From NCBI RefSeq assembly GCF_024498195.1, contig NZ_CP101824.1, positions 2,232,001-2,296,000 of the forward strand: a DNA stretch of 64,000 bases. Direction: 5' to 3'. The notes under the pieces are model-generated. The model did not search any database, was not told the origin of the DNA, and saw only the letters and a program-made list of their open reading frames with translations. Both the position numbers and the translations under genes were made by a program. Positions 1 to 9,033 of this stretch are shown here, one piece after another; positions within the stretch are counted from its first letter, which is position 1; each line of letters starts with the position of its first letter. This stretch comes from Halovivax cerinus (GTDB lineage: Archaea > Halobacteriota > Halobacteria > Halobacteriales > Natrialbaceae).

Positions 1-1
1 G

Positions 2-394
2 CTGTTTTGTTTTCTGGGGACGGCCTCCCCGGAGGGCTCCCCCAGGGTTTCGCCGCTTTGGTATCTCTGGGAGGACGAGTGCATCTGGATCATCGCCGAC
101 ACCGTCGAGAAATCGTACACGACGCGCGTCGCCCGCCACCCGGAGACTGCCGTCGCCGTCGTCGACTTCGATCCGGGATCGGGGCGCGTCCACCACGTCG
201 GGATGCGAGGCACCGCGACGATCGAACCGCTGGACGATGTGCGCGCCGAGCGATTGCTTCGTCGATATCTCGGCCCCGATCGATCCGAGTGGGACGACCG
301 GTTCGCGTCGCTCGACTCCGACAGGTGGGGGTTGCTCCGTTTCGAACCGGCGACCGTCGTCGCGCGAGACCAGTCGTTCTCGCCGTCGTTGTGA
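2..394 (+). CDS. Pyridoxamine 5'-phosphate oxidase-family protein, 5' end cut by window
   Basis: The frame is open from the left edge to the TGA at 392-394, giving about 130 residues. The start lies outside the window. The visible part has the split-barrel flavin-binding pattern of the PPOX family: G-x-P-R-V-S-P-L-W near the start, then a WIIADT strand, then a run of V-A-V-V-D-F. Members bind FMN, F420 or haem and are often general stress or nitroreductase-like proteins; the substrate cannot be told. A second PPOX protein lies at 12877-13341. It runs convergently to the UspA gene. The family call is fairly safe and the function is open. Confidence 0.75.
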   Translation: MFCFLGTASPEGSPRVSPLWYLWEDECIWIIADTVEKSYTTRVARHPETAVAVVDFDPGSGRVHHVGMRGTATIEPLDDVRAERLLRRYLGPDRSEWDDRFASLDSDRWGLLRFEPATVVARDQSFSPSL

Positions 395-422
395 GCGAGA
401 GTGTGGCTGATGCGTCTACAGG

Positions 423-857
423 TCACCGAACGATCGTCACGGGGACCGGCGAGCGCCGGGTGATCGTCTCGGCGACGCTCCCCAGCAGGATGCGACGGGC
501 GCCGGTCCGACCGTGGCTGCCGATGACGACGTGATCGATGTCGTTGTCCTCGACGTACTCCAGTATCGACCGCGAGACGCTGCCGACGACGTGGTCGGTG
601 TCGATCTCGCGACCGCTCTCGGCGGCTGCCTCTCGCGCCTCGGCGAGGAGGTTCTCGGCGCGTTCGTTCTGGTGTTCCATGATGGCGTCGTAGTTGGCCA
701 TCGCGCCGCCTTCCATCCCGGTCGCGGCGTAGAAGTCGCTCGGATCGATCACGTGGACGACGGTGATCGCTGCGTCAGGGTGTTCGTCGAGGGCGAACGC
801 CAACGCGTCGGTCGATCGTTCCGAATCGTCGTACGGGACGAGGACGTGTTCCGTCAT
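423..857 (-). CDS. Universal stress protein UspA family
   Basis: This 144-residue protein is a single USP domain. It begins with the usual strand H-V-L-V-P-Y-D-D-S and ends with the ATP-binding signature G-S-H-G-R-T-G-A-R-R then L-L-G-S-V-A, matching G-x2-G-x9-G(S/T). It is therefore probably an ATP-binding type. Length is normal for the family. Haloarchaea carry many paralogues, so the particular stress cannot be assigned. The coding region is followed downstream by the convergent PPOX gene. The ATG start fits the domain boundary exactly. Confidence 0.93.
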   Translation of the reverse strand: MTEHVLVPYDDSERSTDALAFALDEHPDAAITVVHVIDPSDFYAATGMEGGAMANYDAIMEHQNERAENLLAEAREAAAESGREIDTDHVVGSVSRSILEYVEDNDIDHVVIGSHGRTGARRILLGSVAETITRRSPVPVTIVR

Positions 858-899
858 GTGCGTACACTCTCTCGCACGCGAGATAAAGACACGGGACGA

Positions 900-1568
900 T
901 TACTGGTCGGTGGGGCCGTTCACACCCTCGACCAGGCGTTCGAGCTGGGCGGGCGGGACCGCACCGCGGGCCGCGTGCTCCCCGGAGACGAACGTCGGCA
1001 CGCCGGTGACGCCGCCCCGCTGGGCCGCCGTGAACAGGTCGGTGATCCGATCGCGACGATCTGCATCTGTCGCGACGTCCCGGATCTCGTCTCCGTGCAG
1101 GGTCTCCGTTCCGTCGAGTTCGACCGCCTCGGCCACGTCGGCCAGAACGTCCGGGTCACCGATGTCGCGACCGTCGATCCAGAGCGCCTCGAGGACGGCG
1201 TCGTCGAAGGTGCGCCAGGCGTCGGGGTACGTCTCGTCGACGTAGTGAGAGGCGATCTGCGCAGGGAGCGAGTCGGTGTCCGGCACGTCGTCCAGATTCA
1301 GCATGTCCTCGACGCCGTACTCCTCCTGGAGGCGTTCGACGTTCTGTCGCGCCTGCTCGTAGTAGGCCTCGTCCTTGCCGTCGTCGACGGTGTGATCGAT
1401 CTCGCCGTCGGGACCGCGCTTCCCGCTGCGCAGATCGAACGGGTGCCACTCGACGTCGAGCGGGTCGTCGCGGGTCCCTTCGTACGTTTCGAGCGATCGC
1501 CGTCCGAGGTAGCAAAACGGACAGACGTGATCGGAGTAGACGGTAAGCTGGTCGGCGTCGTCGGTCAT
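900..1568 (-). CDS. DsbA-family thiol:disulfide oxidoreductase (FrnE-like)
   Basis: Start taken at the ATG ending at 1568 (protein begins M-T-D-D-A-D-Q-L-T-V-Y), because the upstream extension is not protein-like. The 222-residue protein has a thioredoxin-fold active site C16-P-F-C19 followed by Y-L-G-R-R-S-L, then a long helical insert, and the cis-Pro loop G-V-T-G-V-P-T-F-V-S-G near residue 190. This is the FrnE/2-hydroxychromene isomerase-like branch of the DsbA clan. No signal peptide is seen, so it probably acts in the cytoplasm on disulfides under oxidative stress. It sits 42 bp from the UspA gene in the same direction. Confidence 0.9.
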   Translation of the reverse strand: MTDDADQLTVYSDHVCPFCYLGRRSLETYEGTRDDPLDVEWHPFDLRSGKRGPDGEIDHTVDDGKDEAYYEQARQNVERLQEEYGVEDMLNLDDVPDTDSLPAQIASHYVDETYPDAWRTFDDAVLEALWIDGRDIGDPDVLADVAEAVELDGTETLHGDEIRDVATDADRRDRITDLFTAAQRGGVTGVPTFVSGEHAARGAVPPAQLERLVEGVNGPTDQ

Positions 1569-1683
1569 GGATGGATGTGGACCGTCGAGCAGAAAAGGCG
1601 TGGGATCGCGGCAGTTCGGACGGGTCAACCGAATCGGCTGTCGGCCGGGTCCGTTCGGGAGGTGCCCGTTTCAGTCCGGGGAG

Positions 1684-3087
1684 TCAGTCGTCGTCCGCGG
1701 CGATCGGGTCGGCACGATTCTGTGTGTCGTCCGCCGCGCTCGGCTCCGCCTGCGTGCGTGGGAAGTTGCCGATCGTGGCGTCCTCGAAGGCCTCGACGTC
1801 GAATTCGTACTCACCGTCTAAGAATTCGAGGGCCTGCTGGGTGTCGCGTCGGGCGTTCTTCAGGCAGGTCGAGGCGCCCGGTGAGGGGGTGACGTTGAAG
1901 ATGATGTCGTCGCCGGTGATCGTCGCCTCGCCCATGTCGAGGGACTTCGTGCGCGTGTCGACGATTTGCGGTCGGACGCCGCCGTAGCCCTTCGCGCGCT
2001 CGATGTCGTCGAGTTCGACCGTCGGGACGACCTTCTGTACGTGCGGCAGGAAGGCACGCGGGCCGACGGCCGGGACGTCGTACAGCAGGTTCTTGCACAC
2101 GTACGGGAGGAGGATACGATCGGCGAGGATGTTCCCGTAGCTCAGGAACGAACTCGCGCTGAGACCGAAGACGTCGAAGAAGTCGGGGACGGTCGAGAGT
2201 CGCCCGCGTTCGAGTTCGGGGACCACCTTCGCCGTCGGCCCGAACCGGGTGAGGTCTCCGTCGTGGACCTCGGCGTCGCCGTGGACTGCGGCGAAGGGGA
2301 GCTTCTTCATCTGCAGCGTGTATACCTTGCCGTTGAGGAGCCCCTCGTCGGCGACGAAGAAACTGCCGGCGACCGGGAGCAGGGAGAGGTGTTCGCCGTA
2401 GCCCATCTCCTGGGCGATCTGGAGGCTGTGAGAGCCAGCGGCGACGACCGTGGCGTCGGCCTCGAAGTGCCCGTCATCGGTGTCGATGACGAAGCCGTCG
2501 TCCTCGTCCGATATCTCCGTGACTTCCGTGCCGGTGAAGACGTCGACGCCGTCCTCGTCGCGGACCTCGTCGACGAAGGACTTCGCCAGTTTCCCGTAGT
2601 CGACCGTGTAGCCGTCCGGCGTCTGGAGGGCGAGCATCTCCTCGCCGGGATCGCGGCCCTCGACGACCTTCGGCTCGATCTCGGCGATCTCGTCGCGGCC
2701 GATCGCCTCGAGCTTCGGGAAGAGGTCGCCGAACCCCTCCTCGTTGTAGCGCTGTTCGAGCGATTCGACCTCCTCGTCGCCGACTGCGAGCACCATCTTC
2801 GAGCGCTTCGAGTGCATCTCGCGGTCGGGGTCGTTCGATTTGAGATAGCCCGCAACCATCTCCGCACCCTCCTTGACCGATTCGGCCTTCTCCAGGGTGT
2901 AATTGGTCTCGATGTCCCCGAAGTGAAGCGTCTGGGAGTTGTTCGTGTGGTGGGAGTTGACCGCCGCGATCTCGTCTTCCTTCTCGACGAGCGCGACGCG
3001 TTCGACGTCAGTAAACTCCGAGACAGTGTACAACAGCGATGCCCCGCTAATCCCGCCGCCGACGATGACTAAGTCGTATTCCTTCAT
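1684..3087 (-). CDS. FAD-dependent oxidoreductase, malate:quinone oxidoreductase-like
   Basis: Start chosen at the ATG ending at 3087 (M-K-E-Y-D-L-V-I-V-G-G-G-I-S-G), which puts the dinucleotide-binding fold at the N terminus; the upstream extension is not conserved-looking. The 467-residue protein has the FAD motif GGGISGA (10-16), an E at the end of the second strand, and a stretch N-S-Q-T-L-H-F-G-D-I-E-T-N-Y-T typical of the Mqo family. Mqo oxidises malate to oxaloacetate and passes electrons to quinone at the membrane. The substrate is inferred; 2-hydroxyglutarate dehydrogenase relatives have a similar fold. The C-terminal tail is acidic and low complexity. Confidence 0.72.
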   Translation of the reverse strand: MKEYDLVIVGGGISGASLLYTVSEFTDVERVALVEKEDEIAAVNSHHTNNSQTLHFGDIETNYTLEKAESVKEGAEMVAGYLKSNDPDREMHSKRSKMVLAVGDEEVESLEQRYNEEGFGDLFPKLEAIGRDEIAEIEPKVVEGRDPGEEMLALQTPDGYTVDYGKLAKSFVDEVRDEDGVDVFTGTEVTEISDEDDGFVIDTDDGHFEADATVVAAGSHSLQIAQEMGYGEHLSLLPVAGSFFVADEGLLNGKVYTLQMKKLPFAAVHGDAEVHDGDLTRFGPTAKVVPELERGRLSTVPDFFDVFGLSASSFLSYGNILADRILLPYVCKNLLYDVPAVGPRAFLPHVQKVVPTVELDDIERAKGYGGVRPQIVDTRTKSLDMGEATITGDDIIFNVTPSPGASTCLKNARRDTQQALEFLDGEYEFDVEAFEDATIGNFPRTQAEPSAADDTQNRADPIAADDD

Positions 3088-3727
3088 GGTTGATTCGAAC
3101 CGACTCCGTGTACTGTCTTCGTGCGGTGGTCGGTACTCGATGCACAAAATAATGCCTACATTGCCCGAATTGGGCTGGTATGGCATACCACGGGTGGCCG
3201 GTTTATTCGGCACAGTTCGTAGCACCGATCGACTTCGTTCTGACGGGGACGAGGAACGATCGGGACCGGAAGCGACTGGAATCAGGAGACGCCAAACGAA
3301 GGGTGACTTCAGGAATGGGTGCGTCGGCCGTCTCAGCCTCTCTCACACATCCACTTTCTCACTCGCTCACACACTCACACATCCACTTTCTCACTCGCTC
3401 ACACACTCACACATCCACTTTCTCACTCGCTCACACACTCACACATCCACTTTCTCACTCGCTCACACACTCACACATCCACTTTCTCACTCGCTCACAC
3501 ACTCACACATCCACTTTCTCACTCGCTCACACACTCACACATCCACTTTCTCACTCGCTCACACACTCACACATCCACTTTCTCACACACTCTCCCTCTC
3601 TCGAACCGACGGTGGGTGGCCGCGTCGGTGGACACTATGTGCACCCTGTCGTCAGCACCTGCTCTAGATAGGGGACTGGGGCAGTCAGGGACTCCGTTTA
3701 CGTTCGTGACCGACGTGGAGTGTCCCG
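3088..3727. other. Divergent intergenic region with minisatellite
   Basis: This 640-bp space separates the mqo-like gene (minus) from the glycosyltransferase (plus). The part next to the mqo-like gene is AT-rich (around 3139-3153) and could hold its TATA box. The middle is occupied by a 32-bp tandem repeat listed separately. I see no protein gene: all long open frames here read through the repeat with a periodic peptide and are not credible. Confidence 0.8.
3349..3590. repeat. 32-bp perfect tandem repeat, seven copies plus a partial copy
   Basis: Copies begin at 3349, 3381, 3413, 3445, 3477, 3509, 3541 and 3573 (last one truncated). The unit starts atccactttctcactcgctc and ends with alternating CAC/CTC. 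On the plus strand the unit has a single G; it is otherwise only C, T and A. All full copies look identical, which suggests recent amplification by slippage or unequal exchange. 32 is not a multiple of 3, so each frame gives a different periodic peptide; this argues against coding. No unique spacers separate the copies, so it is not CRISPR. Confidence 0.97.
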
Positions 3728-4432
3728 ATGCGCCGGGCTCGCGGTGGCGAGTGGGTTCCCGAAGGGATCGACCGCGACCCGTCGGTGAGCGTCGTCATAC
3801 CCGCCCGGAACGAGAGCGAGTACATCGGAGAGACGCTCGAGAGCCTCGCTGCGGCCGACACCGAACGCCTCGAGGAGGTGCTCGTCGTCGACGGCGATTC
3901 GACCGACGACACGGCGGCGATCGCTCGCGAACGCGGTGCAACCGTACTCTCTCAATCCGGTCGGGGTATCGCGGACGCACGTAACAGGGGGGCAACGATG
4001 GCGACCGGATCCTGGCTCGCGTTCCTCGATGCGGACACGGTCGTCCACCCGTCGTACGTCCCGACGATGCTCGCGTTCGTCGAGCGCTCCGGCCTCGCGG
4101 CCGCGAGTTGCTACTGCCGCATCACCGGACCGGTTCGTGCGCGCGTGATGCAAACGACGATAAACCGGCTCTTCCCCCGACTCGACCGACCCGTCTTGCC
4201 AGGGTTCAACACGTTCGTCCACCGCGAGGCGTTCGACGCGGCCGACGGATTCCCCGACGTTCCCAACGAGGACACGGCGTTCAGTCGACGCCTCGCGGCC
4301 GAGTTTCCGACCGGGTACTGTCCAGTCACGCTGGTCGAGAGTTCCGGTCGTCGGATCGCCTCTGACGGGTTAACCGGTACGCTCTATCACTACGTTCGGC
4401 TCGACGTTGGCCGCGTCTGTGCTGCTCGGTGA
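3728..4432 (+). CDS. Family 2 glycosyltransferase
   Basis: A 234-residue soluble GT-A enzyme. It has the nucleotide-sugar strand S-V-V-I-P-A-R-N-E (21-29), the first acidic site V-V-D-G-D-S-T-D-D-T (53-62) and the metal-binding D-A-D at 101-103. The acceptor half is short, with P-G-F-N-T-F-V-H-R near 150-160 and N-E-D-T-A-F-S-R-R (the usual E-D acid region). It would transfer a sugar to a lipid or protein acceptor in the cytoplasm, but donor and acceptor are unknown. No membrane segment is obvious. It follows the 32-bp repeat region, which is its likely promoter side. Confidence 0.85.
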   Translation: MRRARGGEWVPEGIDRDPSVSVVIPARNESEYIGETLESLAAADTERLEEVLVVDGDSTDDTAAIARERGATVLSQSGRGIADARNRGATMATGSWLAFLDADTVVHPSYVPTMLAFVERSGLAAASCYCRITGPVRARVMQTTINRLFPRLDRPVLPGFNTFVHREAFDAADGFPDVPNEDTAFSRRLAAEFPTGYCPVTLVESSGRRIASDGLTGTLYHYVRLDVGRVCAAR

Positions 4433-4586
4433 CGTGTAGTACGCGGACGCTCCGTCCGTCAGGACGGGGAGGATGCCACGGACCTGCCACCGAGTGTCGG
4501 TCGCCACGTCCCGGATGGTGGCCATCCCGCGGGTGTCGCTCACCACGGTATTTAATACGACTCGGTGTGGCCATCCGGAGTGCTAC

Positions 4587-5060
4587 ATGTCGAACGTATT
4601 TCTCGCGCGGTGTGAGTCGCCGACTTTCGACGAAACGGTCGCATCGTCCGTCGATCTCGCCGACTATCCCGACCACCCGGACGGGCTGGCCGATGGCGGA
4701 GCGGTCCGCTTCTGGGGCGTGAGCGCCGGTTCTCGAAACGAATCGAACTTCGAAAAGCTGGCCGAGGCTGACCTCGTCCTGTTCTACCAGGATGGAGCGT
4801 ACGTCGCAACCGGTCGCGTCGAACGCACGCTCGCGGACGAGGCGGAGTGGGCGAGCGACGCCTTCGATGCCGACGACGCGTTCACCATGCTCTACACCCT
4901 CTCGGACGTCGCGAAGATCCGGGTCCCACGGGAGAAGGTGAACCGCCTGTTCGAGTACTCGTCGTCCTACGAGCCACACGGACTCTTGCGCGTGAACCCG
5001 TCGAACGTGGACGCCTCGCTCGGTGCGATCGAACTCGCCCTCGAACGGGTCAGCGAGTGA
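4587..5060 (+). CDS. Small EVE/PUA-like domain protein, function unknown
   Basis: Start taken at the ATG at 4587 (M-S-N-V-F-L-A-R-C); the 38 residues before it in this frame are Cys/Arg-rich and unlike a haloarchaeal protein. The 157-residue product has R-F-W-G-V-S-A-G-S-R-N, then L-V-L-F-Y-Q-D-G-A-Y-V-A-T-G-R-V, a pattern I associate with EVE/PUA-superfamily beta-barrels found fused to or near modification-dependent restriction enzymes. No nuclease domain is attached here. It may recognise a modified base in DNA or RNA; that is an inference from fold-like pattern only. Confidence 0.55.
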   Translation: MSNVFLARCESPTFDETVASSVDLADYPDHPDGLADGGAVRFWGVSAGSRNESNFEKLAEADLVLFYQDGAYVATGRVERTLADEAEWASDAFDADDAFTMLYTLSDVAKIRVPREKVNRLFEYSSSYEPHGLLRVNPSNVDASLGAIELALERVSE

Positions 5061-5150
5061 GTCGGTTCGCGACTCGATCGCCTCGGACCGTTCGCTGTCG
5101 GCCGGTCGTCGGTGTTCACAGACCGCGCGTCAGAGTCCGCCGAACGCTCG

Positions 5151-5477
5151 TCAGTGTCCACCGACCAGGTGGAGGCCGACGATTCCGACGACGATGAGCC
5201 CGATGAAGCCGGCTCTGGCGAGCGTCGCGGGCTCGTCGAAGAGGACGACGCCGAGCGTCGCGGTCCCGACCGCGCCGATTCCCGTCCAGACCGCGTAAGC
5301 CGTCCCGATCGGGAGTTCGGTCACCGCTCGCGCGAGAAGTACCATACTGATGGCGAGCGCGACGAGGGTTAGGACCGTCGGAACCGGTTTCGTAAACCCC
5401 TCCGTGTACTGGAGACCGATGGCCCAGACGATCTCGAACAGGCCGGCGAGAACGAGTACGTACCACATCGTGTGCAT
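5151..5477 (-). CDS. Small multidrug resistance family exporter, SugE/Gdx (guanidinium) type
   Basis: A 108-residue protein with four predicted membrane helices. The membrane-embedded glutamate is present at position 15 in G-L-F-E-I-V-W-A. The segment [14 protein letters not shown] and the helix-1 end [11 protein letters not shown] follow the SugE/Gdx subgroup more closely than EmrE. Gdx proteins export guanidinium in exchange for protons as dual-topology dimers. I see no guanidine-I, II or III riboswitch motif in front of it. A second start (M4, position 5468) is possible. It is a single gene, as usual for the dual-topology type. Confidence 0.88.
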   Translation of the reverse strand: MHTMWYVLVLAGLFEIVWAIGLQYTEGFTKPVPTVLTLVALAISMVLLARAVTELPIGTAYAVWTGIGAVGTATLGVVLFDEPATLARAGFIGLIVVGIVGLHLVGGH

Positions 5478-5592
5478 CTCGTTCCGGCCCGTTCGGCCTT
5501 ATGCACCTCGTTTCGTCTGCTTGGGGAGCCGCTAGAGGGTACGGCGACGGACCGAGACGCCGTCGAATCGCCATCGATCGCTCCATCCTCCG

Positions 5593-6447
5593 CTACTGAC
5601 CGCCCGCTGTAGTCGTGTCAGAGCCCCCATCGCCCGAGAATCGGCCGCCGTCCCATCCCAGGAGGGCGGACCGCAGGAGGAATTCCAGGGCGGCGACGGC
5701 CACTGAGACGACGCCGAGCCCGCCGACGACGATGAAGTGAACCCCGCTATCGGGGGACGAAAACACCTCGGCGCGCAGCGCGATCGGCACGTACCACGCG
5801 TAGAGGAGCAGCGGTGCGAGGAGACCCCACTGGAGGAGGGCGCCGAGGGCAACCGCCGTCGCCAGCGCGGTGAATCCGCCGCCGAGCGCCGCGCCGAGAC
5901 CACCCCAGTCGGTGCTCTGGACGAGCAACCCGACCGTCGCCGTTCCGACGAGCCCACTTCCGATGCTCACGAGGATGATGTCGGTAGAGCGGGGAAGCGG
6001 GAAGCGTGGTAACCGCTGGAGCCGAGCGTCGCCGAGTCCGTAGCCGCCTCTGACCGCGAACTCGGCGATGCCAGCGACGACGAGCAGCGAGAGCCAGACG
6101 TGCCACGAGCGAGCGTACGACAGCGCGTGAAACGACCCGTCGAGGATCCGGTGTCCGCCCAGCTCGCCGACCAGTTCGGGCTCTGGCGTGGTCACCTCGA
6201 GGCGGCCAACCGCGGACGCGAGGCCGATCAGGCCGACGCCAGGCGCGATCAGTCGCGTGTAGACCGAAAGCGCGAGCGGAACGAACCCGAGGACGAACGG
6301 TCCGATCAGGACGGCAGGACCGACTGCGTCTGGGACGACGGCGTCGTACTCGTAGCGGGTGAGCAGCGCGTAGACGAGGAGACTATTGGCAACCCCGCCG
6401 ACCAGGCCGCAGGCGCTTGCGATCCGAGTCGGGCGATCGAGGTGCAT
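5593..6447 (-). CDS. Integral membrane protein, function unknown
   Basis: Start chosen at the ATG ending at 6447 (M-H-L-D-R-P-T-R-I-A-S), because the 38 residues upstream are polar and Cys-containing while the first membrane helix follows directly from this start. The 284-residue product has about seven hydrophobic segments with Gly/Leu/Val composition and short loops; the C-terminal 20 residues are a polar Gly/Ser/Thr tail. I do not recognise the family. It lies tail to head with the SMR exporter but 115 bp apart, so co-transcription is possible but unproved. Confidence 0.7.
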   Translation of the reverse strand: MHLDRPTRIASACGLVGGVANSLLVYALLTRYEYDAVVPDAVGPAVLIGPFVLGFVPLALSVYTRLIAPGVGLIGLASAVGRLEVTTPEPELVGELGGHRILDGSFHALSYARSWHVWLSLLVVAGIAEFAVRGGYGLGDARLQRLPRFPLPRSTDIILVSIGSGLVGTATVGLLVQSTDWGGLGAALGGGFTALATAVALGALLQWGLLAPLLLYAWYVPIALRAEVFSSPDSGVHFIVVGGLGVVSVAVAALEFLLRSALLGWDGGRFSGDGGSDTTTAGGQ

Positions 6448-6681
6448 GTACGGTTCGAGTAGTTGACGCGAACAGTAGTAAGTACGTGTCGATCGGTGGG
6501 ACGGACACACCGAGTAGTTGTGGTACTCGTCGGGCGATGGGACGAGTTCGCCGTCGTTCACAGGGACTGTCCTGTGCCACGATCGATGCTGGTCACGAGT
6601 ACGTAAGTGCCGACCCGGCCCGATGTAGCGGATACTTTCATCGTAGAAACAATTACTATCGTGGTCCCACGATTACACGTC

Positions 6682-7452
6682 ATGCGACGACGAGCCGTCC
6701 TGGCGATGGCGGGAACGACCGCGATCGGTTCGACCGCGGGGTGTACGAGTGCGCTCGGAATCGGTGAGTGTACGCCCGGTGACGATCGAATCGCCGAGAT
6801 CGATATGGACCTCTCCGGCTACACGGAGGCCGATCGGGTGACGGACGAGCGCTACCACGTCCGTGGGACCGTCGTCCGGCAGTCGTACTCGACCCGCGTG
6901 GTTATCGACGACGGAACCGGCTTCGCCAGTCTCAGCGTCGGCGACACGCAGTACGTCTTCGACGACGAGGAGATCGACGTCGGGGAGTGTCTGGAGGGGT
7001 CGGGTCCGCTCTCCATCCCGGAGACCGGCGAGCACGAGATTCCACACGTCGCTCTGGATCCGGATACGATCGACGGCGGCTCGTCGGAGAAAGACGCCGG
7101 ACCGGTCCCCGAGGAACCATCTCAGTCCATCTCGTCGGACTACAGCGGCCTGGACGACGAACTCACGCTCACCGTCACCGGCGATCCGGAGATTCGGTCA
7201 GATCGGTTACTCGTCCGGTGGCGCGAACTCGATTCCGGGACGCCCTGGACGCAGGCGGTTCGCACCTGGTGGCACGAACTGACCGACGTCGACCCAGGGG
7301 AGACGATCCCGGACGGCAGCCAGTGCGTCCGCTCGATCGGTAACTTCGACTACAGTGCTCTCTGGGTCAGCGACGAACGTAACTGGTGCGAGCAACTCGA
7401 CCAACTCGAGACCAGCGACGGCTGGTGGTCAGATCCGACCGAACGCGAGTGA
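6682..7452 (+). CDS. Tat-exported lipoprotein, function unknown
   Basis: Start placed at the ATG at 6682: the protein then begins M-R-R-R-A-V-L-A-M-A-G, a Tat signal, followed by the lipobox T-A-G-C at 18-21. The 256-residue mature part is acidic and probably extracellular. It contains an OB-like stretch (Y-H-V-R-G-T-V-V-R then V-V-I-D-D-G-T-G-F-A) and Trp-rich C-terminal part with a Cys pair around 240-262. No catalytic motif is recognisable. The divergent membrane gene at 5593-6447 shares the upstream region of about 230 bp. Confidence 0.78.
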   Translation: MRRRAVLAMAGTTAIGSTAGCTSALGIGECTPGDDRIAEIDMDLSGYTEADRVTDERYHVRGTVVRQSYSTRVVIDDGTGFASLSVGDTQYVFDDEEIDVGECLEGSGPLSIPETGEHEIPHVALDPDTIDGGSSEKDAGPVPEEPSQSISSDYSGLDDELTLTVTGDPEIRSDRLLVRWRELDSGTPWTQAVRTWWHELTDVDPGETIPDGSQCVRSIGNFDYSALWVSDERNWCEQLDQLETSDGWWSDPTERE

Positions 7453-7503
7453 GTCGGGGACCGGTTCGCGCAGCTCTCGCAGTTCACCTGGAGACCGACT
7501 CGT

Positions 7504-7854
7504 TCACACCGGCTCGGTCTCGTGTAAGAACGTCTGGAACTCGACGGTGCGTCCCTCCGGATCCTCGGCGAAGAACTGGTAGATCTCGTAGCGCTCGTTC
7601 TCGACGGGCTCCTCGCGCGCGACGTCGGCGAGTCGGTCGTAGAGCGCGTCGACACCCGCTTTCGAGTCGACGACGAACGTGATGGTCCCACCAGTGTCGG
7701 CCGAATCGCGATCGCAAAAACCGAACAGCATGGTGTCGTAGCGCAGGATCGTACAGTCGGGTTGTTCGAGCCAGCGCTCGGCACCGACGCGTTCGACGTA
7801 GAAGTCGACGACGGTTTCGAGCGATTCGGTGCCGAAGAAGACGATACCGGACAT
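7504..7854 (-). CDS. VOC (glyoxalase/bleomycin-resistance) family protein
   Basis: A 116-residue single-unit VOC protein with two beta-alpha-beta-beta-beta modules. The first has F-Y-V-E-R-V-G-A near residue 18 and the second ends with the usual F-F-A-E-D-P-E-G-R-T-V-E-F-Q, whose E is a metal-ligand position in the family. Members bind a divalent metal and act on small molecules, or only bind them; the substrate is not predictable. Length is usual for the single-domain form, which would dimerise. It is convergent with the lipoprotein gene. Confidence 0.87.
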   Translation of the reverse strand: MSGIVFFGTESLETVVDFYVERVGAERWLEQPDCTILRYDTMLFGFCDRDSADTGGTITFVVDSKAGVDALYDRLADVAREEPVENERYEIYQFFAEDPEGRTVEFQTFLHETEPV

Positions 7855-8012
7855 ACCGCCAGCAATGGATCAGCGCGACTAACCGCTTTGGATGTTGCGT
7901 GCGAAGCGCAACGGGGTGCCGAGTGCGAGCGATACGAATTCCGATCCTGCGATCGACCGCCACGCTCGGCCTCGATCCGAGCCTTGAACACGCACCCTGA
8001 GCGAGAAGCCGT

Positions 8013-8909
8013 ATGGACGAGACGTTCGTTCCCAGCGAAACGGTCCGGACGGATGGCGTCTGCGGGCGGCTCTTTCACGGGCTCGGCGACGGGCCGCACC
8101 CGGGCGTCCTGGTCCTTCACGGGGGCGGCGGGGCGCGCGGCTACGAAGGGACCTACGCAGCCATGCTCGCCGAGCACGGCTACACCGTCTGCTGCGTGGA
8201 GTACTTCGGAGCGCCCGGGACGCGCGACGCCCTGGTCGACGTTCCGCTGGAGGAGTTCCGCGACGCCGCCGACTGGCTGCTGGACCGACCGGACGTCGCC
8301 GGCGATCGGGTCGGCGTCGTCGGCTTCTCACGGGGCGGCGAGGCCTCGCTCGTCGTCGGCGCGCGGTTCGACGCGTTCGGGGCCGTGGTCGCGTACGTCC
8401 CCAGTTGCTTCCGCTGGCAGGGTCCGTCGTGGATGGCGGGCGTGGGACCGAACCAGCCGACGTGGACGCTCGACGGCGACCCCCTTCCGTACCTCCGCAT
8501 CGAGAAACACGTCGCGACGGACGAGATAGACGACCCGCTCGGCAACGTGGGGCCGAATCCGCCCCGACTCGCCCTCGAACGAGCGAGCGCGGCCGAACGC
8601 GACGCGGCCGCGATCCCGGTCGAGCGAATCGAGGGACCGGTACTCCTGGTCTCGGGCGGACGAGACACGCTCTGGCCCTCGGCCGAGATGGCATCCCGTG
8701 CAGCCGCCCGACTCGCGAATCGCGACCATCCCTGGCGGGTCGAACACCTCGAGAATCCCGACGCCGGCCACGCGATCCGCGTCCCCTACCGGTTCGACGG
8801 CACGACGGATCCGACGGCGACCCACGAATTCGGCGGGACGAACGCGGCGAACGCGCGAGCCGCTACGCGTGCCTGGCAGCGCACGCTCTCGACGCTCGCC
8901 CGATTGTAG
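8013..8909 (+). CDS. Alpha/beta hydrolase, BAAT/dienelactone hydrolase-like
   Basis: A 298-residue alpha/beta hydrolase. The oxyanion-hole strand G-V-L-V-L-H-G-G-G-G is at 31-40, the nucleophile elbow G-F-S-R-G-G-E puts Ser at 106, the acid is probably the Asp in S-G-G-R-D-T-L-W-P, and the His is in D-A-G-H-A-I-R-V-P-Y. The wide C-terminal half resembles the acyl-CoA thioester hydrolase/bile-acid-CoA acyltransferase C-terminal family. It probably hydrolyses an ester or thioester in the cytoplasm. No signal peptide is seen. The start at 8013 gives a natural N terminus. Confidence 0.82.
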   Translation: MDETFVPSETVRTDGVCGRLFHGLGDGPHPGVLVLHGGGGARGYEGTYAAMLAEHGYTVCCVEYFGAPGTRDALVDVPLEEFRDAADWLLDRPDVAGDRVGVVGFSRGGEASLVVGARFDAFGAVVAYVPSCFRWQGPSWMAGVGPNQPTWTLDGDPLPYLRIEKHVATDEIDDPLGNVGPNPPRLALERASAAERDAAAIPVERIEGPVLLVSGGRDTLWPSAEMASRAAARLANRDHPWRVEHLENPDAGHAIRVPYRFDGTTDPTATHEFGGTNAANARAATRAWQRTLSTLARL

Positions 8910-9033
8910 CGGTACCGAAGCCCGCGCGGTTTGCCTCGGGCGGGCGATGGACCGTCTCGTGTCCCCTGAGACCTCCTCACACGGGCGCACGCGCCTCGAA
9001 ACCCGTTTAGGCGCCGACTCCCTCGATCCGCCA

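Noticed and set aside
513-1892. A 459-codon plus-strand frame opposite UspA and the DsbA-like gene
   Set aside because: Antisense shadow; Val/Arg-rich with no domain.
3349-3590. CRISPR array
   Set aside because: Copies are directly adjacent with no unique spacers, and no cas genes are present.
3180-3984. His/Ser/Thr-repeat proteins read through the 32-bp repeat
   Set aside because: Three frames are all open because of the repeat; the peptides have no start context, signal or halophile composition.
5151-5592. Guanidine riboswitch before the SugE/Gdx-like gene
   Set aside because: The short upstream region shows no ACGR loops or other known guanidine-riboswitch pattern.
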